DNA of 64,000 bases from Mesorhizobium australicum (GTDB lineage Bacteria; Pseudomonadota; Alphaproteobacteria; Rhizobiales; Rhizobiaceae). The DNA lies in contig NZ_FXBL01000004.1 of the NCBI RefSeq assembly GCF_900177325.1, forward strand, positions 4,092,001 through 4,156,000. The letters run 5' to 3'. Position 1 is the first letter of the stretch. Every line of letters starts with the position of its first letter. This document shows, one piece after another, positions 7,712 to 18,372 of this stretch. The translations under genes and the position numbers were made by a program. The notes under the pieces were generated by a model, which saw only the letters and a program-made list of their open reading frames with translations, made no database searches and was not told the DNA's origin.

Positions 7712-8458
7712 ATGAAGACCGTTCTCATCACTGGTTGCTCGTCCGGCTTCGGCCTGGAGATCGCGCGGCATTTCCTGCAGGAGGGCTGGAGGGTAATCGC
7801 GACGATGCGCACGCCGCGCGCCGACCTTTTGCCTGCCTCTAAAAATCTCCAGGTCGTCGGCCTAGACGTCAGGGATCCGGACAGCATCCGCAGCGCCGTC
7901 GAGGCCGCGGGCGACATCGATGTCCTGGTCAACAATGCCGGCATCGGCTGGCTGAACGCGCTGGAAGGGACCAGCCTGGACACGGCGCACGACGTGTTCG
8001 AGACCAACACGCTCGGAACCATGGCGATGATGCAGGCGGTGCTGCCTGGGTTCCGGGCGCGCAAGGGCGGCGTCGTCGTTAATGTCTCGTCCAGCGTGAC
8101 GCTGAAGCCGCTCCCGCTTCTGTCGGTCTACACGGCGAGCAAGGCGGCGGTGAACGCGTTCACCGAATCCGTTGCCCTTGAGCTCGAACCGTTCAACATC
8201 CGGGTGCGGATCGTCCTGCCCGGCCGCGCGCCCGTCACCCGCTTTGGCGAAAATGCGCGGACGCGGATGCAGGCCTCCGGCGGCATTCCCGATGCCTATG
8301 GCGAACTGGCCCGGAACGTGTTCGCCGGATGGGCCGGAGACACGGCCGACCTGACACAGGCGCGCGACGTTGTAGATGCCGTCTGGCGTGCCGCGACCGA
8401 CCCAAACTGTCCGATGCGCCTGTATGCCGGAGCGGATGCCGTGGCCCTGGCCGCATAG
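7712..8458 (+). CDS. SDR family NAD(P)-dependent oxidoreductase
   Basis: 248 aa classical SDR with a complete active site: TGCSSGFG (7-14), NNAG (74-77), NVSSS (124-128) and YTASK (Y140, K144). AAGGAG lies upstream of the ATG. The GCSSGFG form of the glycine motif is common in broad-specificity aldehyde and ketone reductases. It is divergently transcribed from the AraC-type gene, its probable regulator. Confidence 0.88.
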   Translation: MKTVLITGCSSGFGLEIARHFLQEGWRVIATMRTPRADLLPASKNLQVVGLDVRDPDSIRSAVEAAGDIDVLVNNAGIGWLNALEGTSLDTAHDVFETNTLGTMAMMQAVLPGFRARKGGVVVNVSSSVTLKPLPLLSVYTASKAAVNAFTESVALELEPFNIRVRIVLPGRAPVTRFGENARTRMQASGGIPDAYGELARNVFAGWAGDTADLTQARDVVDAVWRAATDPNCPMRLYAGADAVALAA

Positions 8459-8682
8459 GCTGCGCTCACGTCAGGTTCCCGCCACGCGCCGGCGGTGGCG
8501 GCCGCTGCGCGGCGCAGGAAGGCGCGGGCAAGGGGTCGGCGCATGGCATGTGCATCACGCCGCGACCATGCGTCCCGCCCGACCCCGATACGGCATCAGC
8601 CTCTTGCGCTCGATCGCCCGGAATGGTTTAGGCACCGCTTCCTGACGGTCGCGACGGCCGGATTCCTCTCGGCTGGGCACGC

Positions 8683-10305
<1,623 letters not shown>

Positions 10306-10308
10306 AGC

Positions 10309-11208
10309 TCAGTTGGACGGGTCGGTGAGCGCTACGAAGTCGGCGATCGCCTCGACGATCGGGACGATCGCCCGCTCCGGCAGCTCATGTCCTACGCCGC
10401 TCAGTTCGAGGAGCCGCGCATTGCGGGCGGTCGAGGCGATTGCCCGGCCGTTGTCGATCGGCACAACCGGATCCTCGGCGCCATGGATCACGAGGACGGG
10501 CTGTCCGATCCGCCCGATCGCGCCGCTCCAATCGCCGCGCAGCCCGATCCTGCTGTGGTTGAAGGCGCTTCGCATCTCTCGCGCCCGATCCATCTCGGCT
10601 TCGATCCGCAACCGCTCGCGCTTCTCGTCGAAGGCTGAACTCGTCGCGGCGCAGAGCCGCGCCACGCCGAGCATGAAATCGGCCACCGCCGTGCGCGAGG
10701 TCCAGTCGAGTGTGGCCAGACGGCCGAAATGGGCCGACACCTCCGGTGCCATTCCAGGCAGGTCCGGTCCCGTCCATCCGAGCGGTTCGGCGGCGATCAG
10801 GGTCAACGACCTCACCCTCTGCGGGAACGACAACGCCACCATCTGGCAGATCAACGCGCCCAAGGACGTGCCGATGAGATGCACTCGCTCGATCCGGTAG
10901 TGGTCAAGGACGGCCACCAGATCCTGCATCATTTCCTCGACGGAATAATCCGGCATGCCATTGGTCGAGCGTCCCGTGTCTCTGTGATCGTATCGGACGA
11001 CGTGAAACCCACGAGCGGCCAGCGCGCGACACAGCTCCTCGGGCCACCACATCATCGACGCGGTGGCTCCCATGACGAGGACGAGCGCCGGGTCGCTGGG
11101 CGAACCGAACGTCTCGGCGGCCAGAAGCACCTCGCCGGAGCGGACGACCGCCGGGCAGCCGGACGCGGAGGGCTTCGGAATGTCGGGCAAAGGACCAGCG
11201 CTCATCAT
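10309..11208 (-). CDS. Alpha/beta hydrolase
   Basis: 299 aa. The catalytic triad is readable: nucleophile elbow GTSLG, acid in HGAEDPV, and histidine in GVGHELP. The lid is short. The two adjacent ATGs at 11208/11205 follow GAGGGG; the longer frame upstream would run through an operator palindrome and is rejected. A TetR operator-like repeat sits in the 50-bp gap to the upstream tetR gene, so hydrolase expression is probably repressed by that regulator. Homologues include esterases and aclacinomycin-methylesterase-like proteins; the substrate is unknown. Confidence 0.88.
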   Translation of the reverse strand: MMSAGPLPDIPKPSASGCPAVVRSGEVLLAAETFGSPSDPALVLVMGATASMMWWPEELCRALAARGFHVVRYDHRDTGRSTNGMPDYSVEEMMQDLVAVLDHYRIERVHLIGTSLGALICQMVALSFPQRVRSLTLIAAEPLGWTGPDLPGMAPEVSAHFGRLATLDWTSRTAVADFMLGVARLCAATSSAFDEKRERLRIEAEMDRAREMRSAFNHSRIGLRGDWSGAIGRIGQPVLVIHGAEDPVVPIDNGRAIASTARNARLLELSGVGHELPERAIVPIVEAIADFVALTDPSN

Positions 11209-11218
11209 CGCCCCCTCA

Positions 11219-11244
11219 TTTATAACTAACGCGTCAGTTATAAA
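11219..11244. promoter_or_regulatory. 26-bp near-perfect palindrome, TetR-type operator
   Basis: Arms TTTATAACT and AGTTATAAA are exact complements; the centre is AACGCGTC, so 24 of 26 positions are symmetrical. It lies between the stop of the tetR gene and the start of the hydrolase, 11 bp from the hydrolase ATG. This suggests a separate promoter for the hydrolase under TetR control. Confidence 0.75.
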
Positions 11245-11259
11245 TAATGCCAAGGCGTG

Positions 11260-11826
11260 TCAAGCTGCGACGAAGTCCGGGAAGCGGATCATGATCGCCT
11301 CCGCAGCGCGCCGGCGGACATAGGCCGACAGGTCACCTTCTTGCGTGGCAACCCACTGCATCGTGGCGCCGGCAATCACCGCGTGCAGGTGCAGCGCCAG
11401 CTCATCCCGGTCGGCGACATCTGGCAGCCGGAGCGCGATAGCCTCCTGCACCAACCGGTAGCGTTCCGCGGCGCAGGCGCGCAGGGCGGCTTCGCGGCTC
11501 TCCATGAAGGCGATGAGGATGCGGACGGAAAACCCTTCGCCCGAGCCCATGCTGTCGATGATCTCGCGAAGGAAACGCCAAAGCCCGTCGAGGCCTTGCT
11601 CTATCGGGATCGATGCCAGATAGGCCTTCGTCGCGACGACCTCGCGTTCCGCCATCATGCGCAGGATCGTCTCGCGATTGTCGAAGCGCTGGATCAGCGC
11701 CGCACGCGAAAGCGCCACTTTCCGGGCGACGTCGGCCAACGTGAAGTTCGTGGACCCCGCCTCCGCGAGCACTGCATTCGCTGCATCGAGGACGTCGTCG
11801 TCACTGGCGGTCTTCTTGCGTGGCAT
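11260..11826 (-). CDS. TetR family transcriptional regulator
   Basis: 188 aa. The N-terminal helix-turn-helix reads FTLADVARKVALSRAALIQRFDNRETIL (about 28-55, given here in its parts: ADVARKVALS and AALIQRF). The rest is a helical ligand domain without a recognisable signature. The gene directly precedes the hydrolase on the same strand, with the operator-like palindrome between them. Ligand unknown. Confidence 0.88.
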   Translation of the reverse strand: MPRKKTASDDDVLDAANAVLAEAGSTNFTLADVARKVALSRAALIQRFDNRETILRMMAEREVVATKAYLASIPIEQGLDGLWRFLREIIDSMGSGEGFSVRILIAFMESREAALRACAAERYRLVQEAIALRLPDVADRDELALHLHAVIAGATMQWVATQEGDLSAYVRRRAAEAIMIRFPDFVAA

Positions 11827-11856
11827 CGCGCAACCCTTTCCGCCTCATGGCAGCCG

Positions 11857-12927
11857 TCAGCCTGTGCGAGCCGCCCGCGCCAGCCCGTGCGCCACGAGCC
11901 GGTCGATGAGCGTGGGGTAGTCGATACCGCTCGCGGCCATTGCCTTCGGATACATCGAGATGTTGGTGAAGCCGGGGATGGTGTTGAGCTCGTTGAGGCG
12001 GATGCCGAAATCCTCCGTGACGAAGAAGTCGACGCGCGCCATCGCATCGCAGCCCGTCGCCCTAAACGCCTGTGCCGCCAACTCTTTCAGCCGCTCCTCA
12101 ACCTCCGCCGGAAGCTGAGCCGGAACGATGATCTTCGCCCCGTCGGCGTCGATATATTTCGCGTCGTAGCTGTAGAAGCCGTGGCTTTCCGCCGGCGCGA
12201 TCTCGCCCGGCCGCGAGACGAACAATCCGCCCTCGGGGGCCTCGAGCACGGCGAGCTCGATCTCCCGGCCCTTGATGAACTCTTCCACCAGCAGCTTGTC
12301 GTCATGGCGGAAGCCGAGATCCAGCGCTGCCGTGTAGCCCGCCTCGTCGGACACCTTGCTGACGCCGACCGAGGAGCCGTGCCGGGCCGGCTTGACGAAC
12401 ACCGGCAGACCGAGCGCCGCCTTCACCTCGGCGAAGGACGGAGCAGAGCCCTCGATGACCGTCAGCGACCGCGCGACGGGCACGCCGGCCTGGAGCAGCA
12501 GCTGCTTGGCGATGTCCTTGTCGAGCGCCACCGCCGAGCCGAGGATGCCGCAGCCGGCAAGCGGCACGCGCGCCGCCTGCGCCAGCCCTTGCACCGATCC
12601 GTCCTCGCCGTTGAGGCCATGCAGCACCGGGAAGACGATGTCGACCGGAGGCAAGTCGCGCGCAGCACCCGCCTCGATCGCCAGCAGCCGGCCCTGCCCG
12701 CCCGCGGTCAGGCAAAGCTCCGTGCCACTGTCCGGCCTGGCCAGCGCTCCGTCGGCGAAGCTGCTCGCCAGCCAACGGCCCTCGCGCGTGATGTAGACGG
12801 GGACGGCGTCATATTTCGCCGGATCGAGAGCCGCCATGACGTTCGTCGCCGACATCACCGAAACCTCGTGTTCGGAGGAGCGGCCGCCGAACAGGACGGC
12901 GATGCGGAGTCTTTCGGTGTTGGTCAT
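11857..12927 (-). CDS. ddlA: D-alanine--D-alanine ligase (Ddl)
   Basis: 356 aa ATP-grasp ligase making the D-Ala-D-Ala dipeptide for peptidoglycan in the cytoplasm. Signatures are LFGGRSSEHEVS near the N-terminus, HGLNGEDGSVQG, VKPARHGSSVGV, the omega-loop tyrosine in FYSYDAKY (the D-Ala rather than D-Lac type) and RLNELNTIPGFT with metal ligands. Rhizobial genomes usually carry another ddl in the dcw cluster, so this is probably the DdlA paralogue. It is divergent from the LysR gene. Confidence 0.93.
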   Translation of the reverse strand: MTNTERLRIAVLFGGRSSEHEVSVMSATNVMAALDPAKYDAVPVYITREGRWLASSFADGALARPDSGTELCLTAGGQGRLLAIEAGAARDLPPVDIVFPVLHGLNGEDGSVQGLAQAARVPLAGCGILGSAVALDKDIAKQLLLQAGVPVARSLTVIEGSAPSFAEVKAALGLPVFVKPARHGSSVGVSKVSDEAGYTAALDLGFRHDDKLLVEEFIKGREIELAVLEAPEGGLFVSRPGEIAPAESHGFYSYDAKYIDADGAKIIVPAQLPAEVEERLKELAAQAFRATGCDAMARVDFFVTEDFGIRLNELNTIPGFTNISMYPKAMAASGIDYPTLIDRLVAHGLARAARTG

Positions 12928-13139
12928 GAAGGCGTCCCGGCGATTCTGTTCGACTCCCGCCTAGTCCCGATGCCCTCCTCCCCGCAAGCGGAAAGCGCCG
13001 CCGCTTCCTTGTGACCGAAACCCAGGCGGCAAGCACCCTCCGCCCGCCGCTCTCTTACTTCCCTCCCGCCTTCGCTCCTGCCATAAATCTCGAACGATCC
13101 GGCTTCTGCCGTTCCCGATTCGTAAACGACGGTGCGAAC

Positions 13140-14039
13140 ATGGACACGCTCACCCGCATGCGCGCTTTCATCGACGTGGTGGAGGCCGAGGGCTTCTCCG
13201 CCGCCGCGCGCAAGATCGGCCGCTCCAAGGCGTTGCTGTCGAAATATGTTCGCGAGCTGGAGGACGAGCTCGGCGCGCTGCTGCTCAACCGCACCACGCG
13301 CCAGTTCTCGCTCACCGAGGCAGGCCACACCTATTACAAGCGCGCCTCGGAGATACTGCGTGAGATCGACAGCCTAGCGGACACGGTGCGCGATTCGTCC
13401 GGCGACGTGCGCGGCCGCATCAAGCTCACCGCGCCGCGCACCTTCGCCGACGCGCCGATCGGCCAGTCGATGATCGACTTCGCCAAGGAGCACCCGGACA
13501 TCGTTCTGGACATCCATCTGGACGACCGCTTCGTCGACCTGGTGGAGGAAGGCTACGACCTCGCCATCCGCATCACCCGGCTCGAAAGCTCCTCTTTGAT
13601 CGCCCGCAAGCTCGCCCCCTTCGGCATCAGGATCTGTGGCGCGCCGGAGCTGATCGAGAAAGTCGGCCGGCCGATGCGGCCGCAGGACCTGACGCGCATG
13701 CCCTGCGTGATCGACACCAACGGGCGCTGGCTGTCCAACTGGCCCTTCGTCAACGAGGCAGGCGAGCCGATCACCGTGCCGGTGACCGGAAGGCTGGAGG
13801 TCAACAGCCCGCAATCCGTGCGCGCGGCGGCGGTCGCCGGGCTCGGCTTCGCCACCATGCCCGACTTCATTGCCCGGCCGGCGCTGGAGGACGGGACGCT
13901 GGTCTCGGTCCTCGACGAGTTCGTGCCGACCGGCGGCGGCATCTTCGCCGTCTATCCGCACCGGCGCTACCTGCCGGCCAAGGTCAGGGTCTTCGTCGAC
14001 TACCTCGCCCAGTGGTTCAAGAAGTACGACGCCGCCTGA
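13140..14039 (+). CDS. LysR family transcriptional regulator
   Basis: 299 aa. The N-terminal winged helix starts MDTLTRMRAFIDVVEAEGFS, with recognition segment KIGRSKALLSKYVRELE and LLNRTTRQFSLTEAG. A periplasmic-binding-like effector domain follows. This version (KALLSKYVREL) belongs to the subgroup often placed near SDR and glutathione S-transferase genes. I took the ATG at 13140; an upstream frame from 13011 has an atypical N-terminus. Target unknown; the Ddl gene is divergent. Confidence 0.9.
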   Translation: MDTLTRMRAFIDVVEAEGFSAAARKIGRSKALLSKYVRELEDELGALLLNRTTRQFSLTEAGHTYYKRASEILREIDSLADTVRDSSGDVRGRIKLTAPRTFADAPIGQSMIDFAKEHPDIVLDIHLDDRFVDLVEEGYDLAIRITRLESSSLIARKLAPFGIRICGAPELIEKVGRPMRPQDLTRMPCVIDTNGRWLSNWPFVNEAGEPITVPVTGRLEVNSPQSVRAAAVAGLGFATMPDFIARPALEDGTLVSVLDEFVPTGGGIFAVYPHRRYLPAKVRVFVDYLAQWFKKYDAA

Positions 14040-14101
14040 TGTCCCAATTTCGCCCCCATTGGAAGGCATTTGTCGCGGGGCTCGCGGACACGAGGGGACG
14101 G

Positions 14102-14773
14102 ATGCCATTTCCTGAATCGAAGCGATGGATCGTGGCGGCGACGACCCTGTCGGCCGCCCTGCTGTGGTCGGCGCCCGCCTGGGTCCATCCGCACGTCTTC
14201 GCCGAGGCCAGCCTCGAGGTGAAGCTCGACCACTCGCACAACGTCTCGTCGCTCCGCCATGTCTGGCGCTTCGACGACCTGTTCTCCTCGACCGTTCTGG
14301 TCGAGTTCGACACCAACAAGGACCTGAAGCTCGACGAGGCGGAGCTGGCGGAAGTGTCGAAGACGATCTTCGAGTCGCTCGCCGAATACAACTACTTCCA
14401 GCTGGTCGAGGCGGACGGCAAGGATGTGGCGATGAACGCGCCCGACCATCTGATCGCCACGCTCGAGGACAACCAGCTCATCGTCCTGTTCGAATCGAAG
14501 CCGAAAGCGCCGTTCCCGCTCTCCGGCAAGATCGATTTCGGCGTCTACGACCCGACCTTCTACACGGCAATCGACTTCACGGAAGACGACAACATGAAGG
14601 TCGACGCGCTGCCCACCTCCTGCAAGCGCCAGGTGATCCGTCCCGACCCCGACGAGGCGATCTCGCAGAACCAGGCGACGCTGACCGACGAGTTCTTCAA
14701 CGATCCGGCGGGCACTGACATGAGCAAGATCTTCGCGACCAAGCTGGAGATCACCTGCCAGGCACAGGGTTGA
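14102..14773 (+). CDS. DUF1007 family periplasmic protein
   Basis: 223 aa. A Sec signal peptide is visible (KRW followed by a hydrophobic stretch to SAPAWVHPH), so it is exported. The mature start keeps HPH, then FDTNKDLKLDEAE, an EF-hand-like acidic loop, and a C-terminal cysteine pair (CKR and ITCQ). DUF1007 proteins commonly pair with NicO transporters and are thought to handle metal in the periplasm. Here the stop is 5 bp before the NicO ATG, consistent with one operon. I chose 14102 because GAGGGG precedes it; 14039 is an alternative. Confidence 0.82.
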   Translation: MPFPESKRWIVAATTLSAALLWSAPAWVHPHVFAEASLEVKLDHSHNVSSLRHVWRFDDLFSSTVLVEFDTNKDLKLDEAELAEVSKTIFESLAEYNYFQLVEADGKDVAMNAPDHLIATLEDNQLIVLFESKPKAPFPLSGKIDFGVYDPTFYTAIDFTEDDNMKVDALPTSCKRQVIRPDPDEAISQNQATLTDEFFNDPAGTDMSKIFATKLEITCQAQG

Positions 14774-14778
14774 ACGAC

Positions 14779-15924
14779 ATGCAGCAGAAGACGGTGCGGA
14801 TCGCATTTGCAACACTGGCGGCGGCTTACGTACTGACGCATTTCGCCGCCCACGCCCACGCTGCGAGTTCGCTCGGCATCGGCACCAACGAGGCCGTGCT
14901 GCCCTCCACCGGCTTCTTCTCTGGCGTGCTCAACTGGATCAACGCCCAGCAGCAGGGCTTCTACCGCCAGCTCACCACGGCGATGAAGTCGATGCGCGAC
15001 GGCGGTGGCGGGGCCTGGCTGCTGGTCGGCCTGTCCTTTGCCTACGGCATCTTCCACGCCGCCGGCCCCGGACACGGCAAGGCGGTTATCTCCTCCTATA
15101 TGCTGGCCAACGAGGTGGCGCTGCGGCGCGGCATCCTGCTCTCCTTCATTTCCGCCTTCCTGCAGGCCGCGACCGCGATCGTGGTGATGACGCTGGTCTA
15201 TTTCCTGTTGCGCGGCACCAGCGTCTCGATGACCGACGCGACCTGGTTCCTCGAAGTGTCGAGCTATGTGCTGGTCACCGCCTTCGGCGCCTGGCTGCTG
15301 TGGAAGAAGGCCGGGGCGCGGCTGGTCTCGCGCCTGTCCGGCCGCCCGGCCCACAGCCTTTCCGCCGCCGTCGCCCATGCGCATGCCGGCCATCACCATG
15401 GCCATGACCATAGCCATTCGCACGCGACCGCACATGCCCACTCGCATGGTCACGACCATCATGGGCATGGCCATGACGGGCACGACCATCACGCGCACTC
15501 CCATGCACACCACCATCATGATCACGCGCATCATGCTCACGGCCCGGGCGAGGTCTGCGAGAGCTGCGGACACAGCCATGCGCCCGACCCGGCTCTGCTG
15601 TCGTCGGAGCGGTTCGACTGGCGCGCCGCCTGGGCCGCCGTTGCATCCGTCGGCATCCGTCCCTGCTCCGGCGCGCTGATCGTGCTGACCTTCGCTTTCC
15701 TGAACGGCCTCTGGGTCGCCGGCATCGCCTCGGTGTTGGCCATGGCCGTTGGCACCGCCATCACCGTTTCGGCGCTCGCGACGCTCGCGGTGACGGCGAA
15801 GAACGTGGCGGTGACGATTGCCGGCGACGGCCGTATCGGCAACCGTATTCACGTCGCAGTCGAAATCGCAGGCGCCGCCTTGGTCTTTCTGATCGGCCTG
15901 ACGCTGCTGATGGCGACGGTTTGA
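14779..15924 (+). CDS. Nickel/cobalt transporter, NicO (RcnA-like) family
   Basis: 381 aa integral membrane protein. HAAGPGHGKA in the second membrane segment and SVGIRPCSGA near the fifth are the two NicO signatures. Between them runs a cytoplasmic or periplasmic loop of about 65 residues that is nearly half histidine, a metal buffer. It could import or export Ni/Co; the DUF1007 partner favours the envelope-handling type. The start may be ATG 14779 or TTG 14770, which overlaps the DUF1007 stop. No nickel enzyme gene is adjacent. Confidence 0.9.
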   Translation: MQQKTVRIAFATLAAAYVLTHFAAHAHAASSLGIGTNEAVLPSTGFFSGVLNWINAQQQGFYRQLTTAMKSMRDGGGGAWLLVGLSFAYGIFHAAGPGHGKAVISSYMLANEVALRRGILLSFISAFLQAATAIVVMTLVYFLLRGTSVSMTDATWFLEVSSYVLVTAFGAWLLWKKAGARLVSRLSGRPAHSLSAAVAHAHAGHHHGHDHSHSHATAHAHSHGHDHHGHGHDGHDHHAHSHAHHHHDHAHHAHGPGEVCESCGHSHAPDPALLSSERFDWRAAWAAVASVGIRPCSGALIVLTFAFLNGLWVAGIASVLAMAVGTAITVSALATLAVTAKNVAVTIAGDGRIGNRIHVAVEIAGAALVFLIGLTLLMATV

Positions 15925-15953
15925 GTTATCTCTCGCGAGGGCCAAACGATCGG

Positions 15954-16436
15954 CTAGGGGCAGTCGCTCGGCTCGATCGTGAATGAGATGACTTCGCCGC
16001 GAAGCCGGTAGTTGTAGTCCGCGCCGTTGACCCTGCCGGCGGCGAATTCCGGTTTCCAATGCGCGCATAGATCGGACAGAAGGCCGGTCTTCATCGTTTC
16101 AGCGGTGACATTCGGAAGGCTGTCGTCCAATTCGTAATGATAGACATAGCGCCGGCCGTCGTAGTCGATCCGCACGATGGTCGTCACCTCGTCGCCCTTT
16201 TTCGGCAGGTCAGCGTTAAGGCTGGCTGTGATGATACGCGGAATGACGACCGACTTGGTGACCTGAGTGCTTGCGACAGCTCCGACGACCGCAAGGACGG
16301 ACGCCAGGTGGGGAATCCGCAAAACCCTCTGCAGTGCTCCCCCGATCAGGCCGCCGAGCCCTCCCAGGATCGCCCCCACGAGACCATGGATCACCCAACT
16401 GGGAAGATCGATCAGGCCAGCGAGGAGCCAATCCAT
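15954..16436 (-). CDS. Hypothetical membrane-anchored protein, last gene of sugar-acid operon
   Basis: 160 aa. Two hydrophobic segments are visible: about 12-37, very glycine-rich (GAILGGLGGLIGGAL), and about 43-57. The C-terminal 90 residues look soluble, with a YVYHYELDD strand region and a final SFTIEPSDC. I do not recognise the family. Its ATG overlaps the TGA of the DenD-like gene (TGATG), so it is translated with that operon. Confidence 0.75.
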   Translation of the reverse strand: MDWLLAGLIDLPSWVIHGLVGAILGGLGGLIGGALQRVLRIPHLASVLAVVGAVASTQVTKSVVIPRIITASLNADLPKKGDEVTTIVRIDYDGRRYVYHYELDDSLPNVTAETMKTGLLSDLCAHWKPEFAAGRVNGADYNYRLRGEVISFTIEPSDCP

Positions 16437-17398
16437 CAGGCGAGTTCCTCCTCGACATAGACCTTCACGATCTCGTCGAAGCTGGTCTCCGCCTCGAAGC
16501 CGAGTTCGCGCGCCCGCCGCGCCTCGAAGCGGGTCGGCCAGTTTCTGACGATCGACCACACGGCCTCGTCGGGCGCCTCGCGGATGAGGCTGACCACGTT
16601 CGAGCCCGCGACCCGCTCCAGCGCCTCGATCTGCTCGCCGACCGTCACGCCCACGCCCGGCATGTTGAGGTTGCGCCTCGGCCCGACGAGATCGCCGTCG
16701 ATGCCGGCCGCGCGGATCAGGAAGCCTACCGCCGAGCGGGGGCTCGCATGCGTGTGCACCACGGAGCGCGGCACCGGCAGGATCGCCTCCTGCCCGTTGA
16801 GCGGCTCGCGGATGATGCCGGAGAAGAAGCCCGAGGCCGCCTTGTTGGGCTTGCCCGGCCGCACGCAGATGGTGGGTAGCCTGATGCCGATGCCGTCCAT
16901 GAAGCCGCGGCGCGTGTAGTCGGACAGGAGCGCCTCGCCGATCAGCTTCTGCGTGCCGTAGGAGGTCATCGGCGTCGGGTGGAAATCGTCGGGGATGACA
17001 TCCGGGAACGGCGCCCCGAACACCGCGATGGAGGAGGTGAAGACGACGCGCGGACGGTAGTCCGCCAGCCGGATCGCGTCGAACAGCATCCGCGTGCCGT
17101 CGAGGTTGACCCGGTAGCCAAGGTCGAAATTGGCTTCCGCCTCGCCGGACACGACGCCGGCGAGATGGAAGATGACGTCCGGCCGGCGCGAGACCAGCAT
17201 GTCGACAGTGTCGGGGCTGGCGATGTCGCCGACGAAGACCGAAGTCTCTGCGTCGGCAATGGAAACGAGATCGGCCGCGACGATGTCGTGCAGGTCGAGC
17301 GCGGCGATCGGCTTGCCGGCGACCTCGCCGTCTCTTGCGAGCCGGGCGACCAGCTTGCGGCCGATCATGCCGGCCGCACCGGTTACCAGGATGCGCAT
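16436..17398 (-). CDS. NAD-dependent epimerase/dehydratase family, DenD-like (D-erythronate dehydrogenase)
   Basis: 320 aa extended SDR. TGAAGMIG (6-13) binds NAD; SYGTQK supplies the YxxxK pair. The combination of MTSYGTQKLIGEALL, IRLPTICVRPGKPNKAAS and HTHASPRSAV matches the D-erythronate 2-dehydrogenase (DenD) group, which oxidises a sugar acid before decarboxylation. No kinase or aldolase partner (DtnK, OtnC) is adjacent, so the real substrate is open. It is joined by 1-bp overlaps to the genes on both sides. Confidence 0.85.
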   Translation of the reverse strand: MRILVTGAAGMIGRKLVARLARDGEVAGKPIAALDLHDIVAADLVSIADAETSVFVGDIASPDTVDMLVSRRPDVIFHLAGVVSGEAEANFDLGYRVNLDGTRMLFDAIRLADYRPRVVFTSSIAVFGAPFPDVIPDDFHPTPMTSYGTQKLIGEALLSDYTRRGFMDGIGIRLPTICVRPGKPNKAASGFFSGIIREPLNGQEAILPVPRSVVHTHASPRSAVGFLIRAAGIDGDLVGPRRNLNMPGVGVTVGEQIEALERVAGSNVVSLIREAPDEAVWSIVRNWPTRFEARRARELGFEAETSFDEIVKVYVEEELA

Positions 17399-17601
17399 CA
17401 GCGTCCCCCACCCTGCGCGCGGCCGCGCAGCCAGAACACCAGGAAGAAGGCGAGCACGAAGAGGACGGCGACGCCGCCGGCTGCGACGGGCGAGCGCTCG
17501 CCGACGAAGAGCATGATCTTCGGCAGGTAGAAGGCGACGATGCCAAAGCCGAGCAGGATGACCAAGGCGGCGATCGCCGAATTGCGGGTGCGCGGGTCCA
17601 T
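17398..17601 (-). CDS. Small two-TM membrane protein in the sugar-acid operon
   Basis: 67 aa. After MDPRTRN come two hydrophobic helices (about 9-30 and 41-58) and a basic RGRAQGGGR tail. The protein is too short for a transporter. The start ATG overlaps the stop of the upstream SDR and its own stop overlaps the DenD-like start, both as TGATG. This fixes the reading frame despite the small size. Function unknown; a membrane anchor or accessory role is only a guess. Confidence 0.75.
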   Translation of the reverse strand: MDPRTRNSAIAALVILLGFGIVAFYLPKIMLFVGERSPVAAGGVAVLFVLAFFLVFWLRGRAQGGGR

Positions 17602-18359
17602 CAGAGCGTCCAGCCTCCGTCGATTGGAATGGCGGTTCCGGTGGTGAAGGCGGACTCGGCCGCGGCGAGGTAGACGGCCAGCGCCGCGATCTCCGAGGCC
17701 TCGCCGACGCGGCCCATCGGCTGGCGCGACACGAACATTTCCATCGCCTTGTCCTTGCCGCCGACCGATTTGCCGAGATCTTCCACCCGCCCCTCCCAAG
17801 ACGGCGAGCGGACCGTGCCGGGACAGATCGCGTTGCAGCGGATGCCCTGGCGGATGAAGTCGACCGCGACGGATTTGGTGAGGCCGATCACGGCCGCCTT
17901 CGTCGCGCCGTAGACGTAACGGTTCGGCGCACCTTTGAGCGAGGAAGCGCCGGAGGATAGATTGATGATCGAGCCGGAGCTTCCATTTGCCTTCGCCCGC
18001 GCCAGCATACCCGGCAGGAAGGCGCGGATCGTCCGGTGCATCGATTTGACGTTGAGATCGAAGGAGAAGTCGAAATCCCTGTCGCTCGCGTCGAGCACGG
18101 TGCCGTGATGCACGAAGCCCGCCACGTTCACCAGGATGTCGACCTCGCCGACCTTGGCGGCATAGGCCTCGACCGCCTTTGTCGACAGGACGTCGAGCTT
18201 CGCCTTCTTCGCCCGCGCCAGCCCATCCAGCTTGTCGCGCGCGATGTCGGAGGCGAAGACCGTTGCACCTTCGGCAATGAACGCCTCCGCGATCGCGCGG
18301 CCGATCCCCTGGCCGGCGGCCGTGACGACCGCGATCTTTCCCTTCAGCCTGCCCGCCAT
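17601..18359 (-). CDS. SDR dehydrogenase, DHRS6/2-keto-3-deoxy-sugar-acid type
   Basis: 252 aa with TAAGQGIG in the cofactor loop, NVAG, and YGATK in the active site. The phrases SKxAVIGLTKSVAVDFI-like and IRQGIRCNAICPGTV are typical of the DHRS6 clade, which includes 2-keto-3-deoxy-L-fuconate/rhamnonate and (R)-hydroxybutyrate dehydrogenases. Beside a DenD-like enzyme, a sugar-acid substrate is the better guess. GGAGG precedes the ATG at 18359. It is the first gene of the coupled operon and begins 13 bp after the CDF gene ends. Confidence 0.87.
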   Translation of the reverse strand: MAGRLKGKIAVVTAAGQGIGRAIAEAFIAEGATVFASDIARDKLDGLARAKKAKLDVLSTKAVEAYAAKVGEVDILVNVAGFVHHGTVLDASDRDFDFSFDLNVKSMHRTIRAFLPGMLARAKANGSSGSIINLSSGASSLKGAPNRYVYGATKAAVIGLTKSVAVDFIRQGIRCNAICPGTVRSPSWEGRVEDLGKSVGGKDKAMEMFVSRQPMGRVGEASEIAALAVYLAAAESAFTTGTAIPIDGGWTL

Positions 18360-18372
18360 CGAGTTCCTCCCG

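Noticed and set aside
11257..13014. Long + strand frame opposite tetR and ddl
   Set aside because: Low-complexity Arg/Ala/His product; both genes on the minus strand have full motifs.
15360..15560. Dense CAT/CAC repeats that could look like a satellite array
   Set aside because: They are the in-frame codons of the NicO histidine loop, with no fixed repeat unit.
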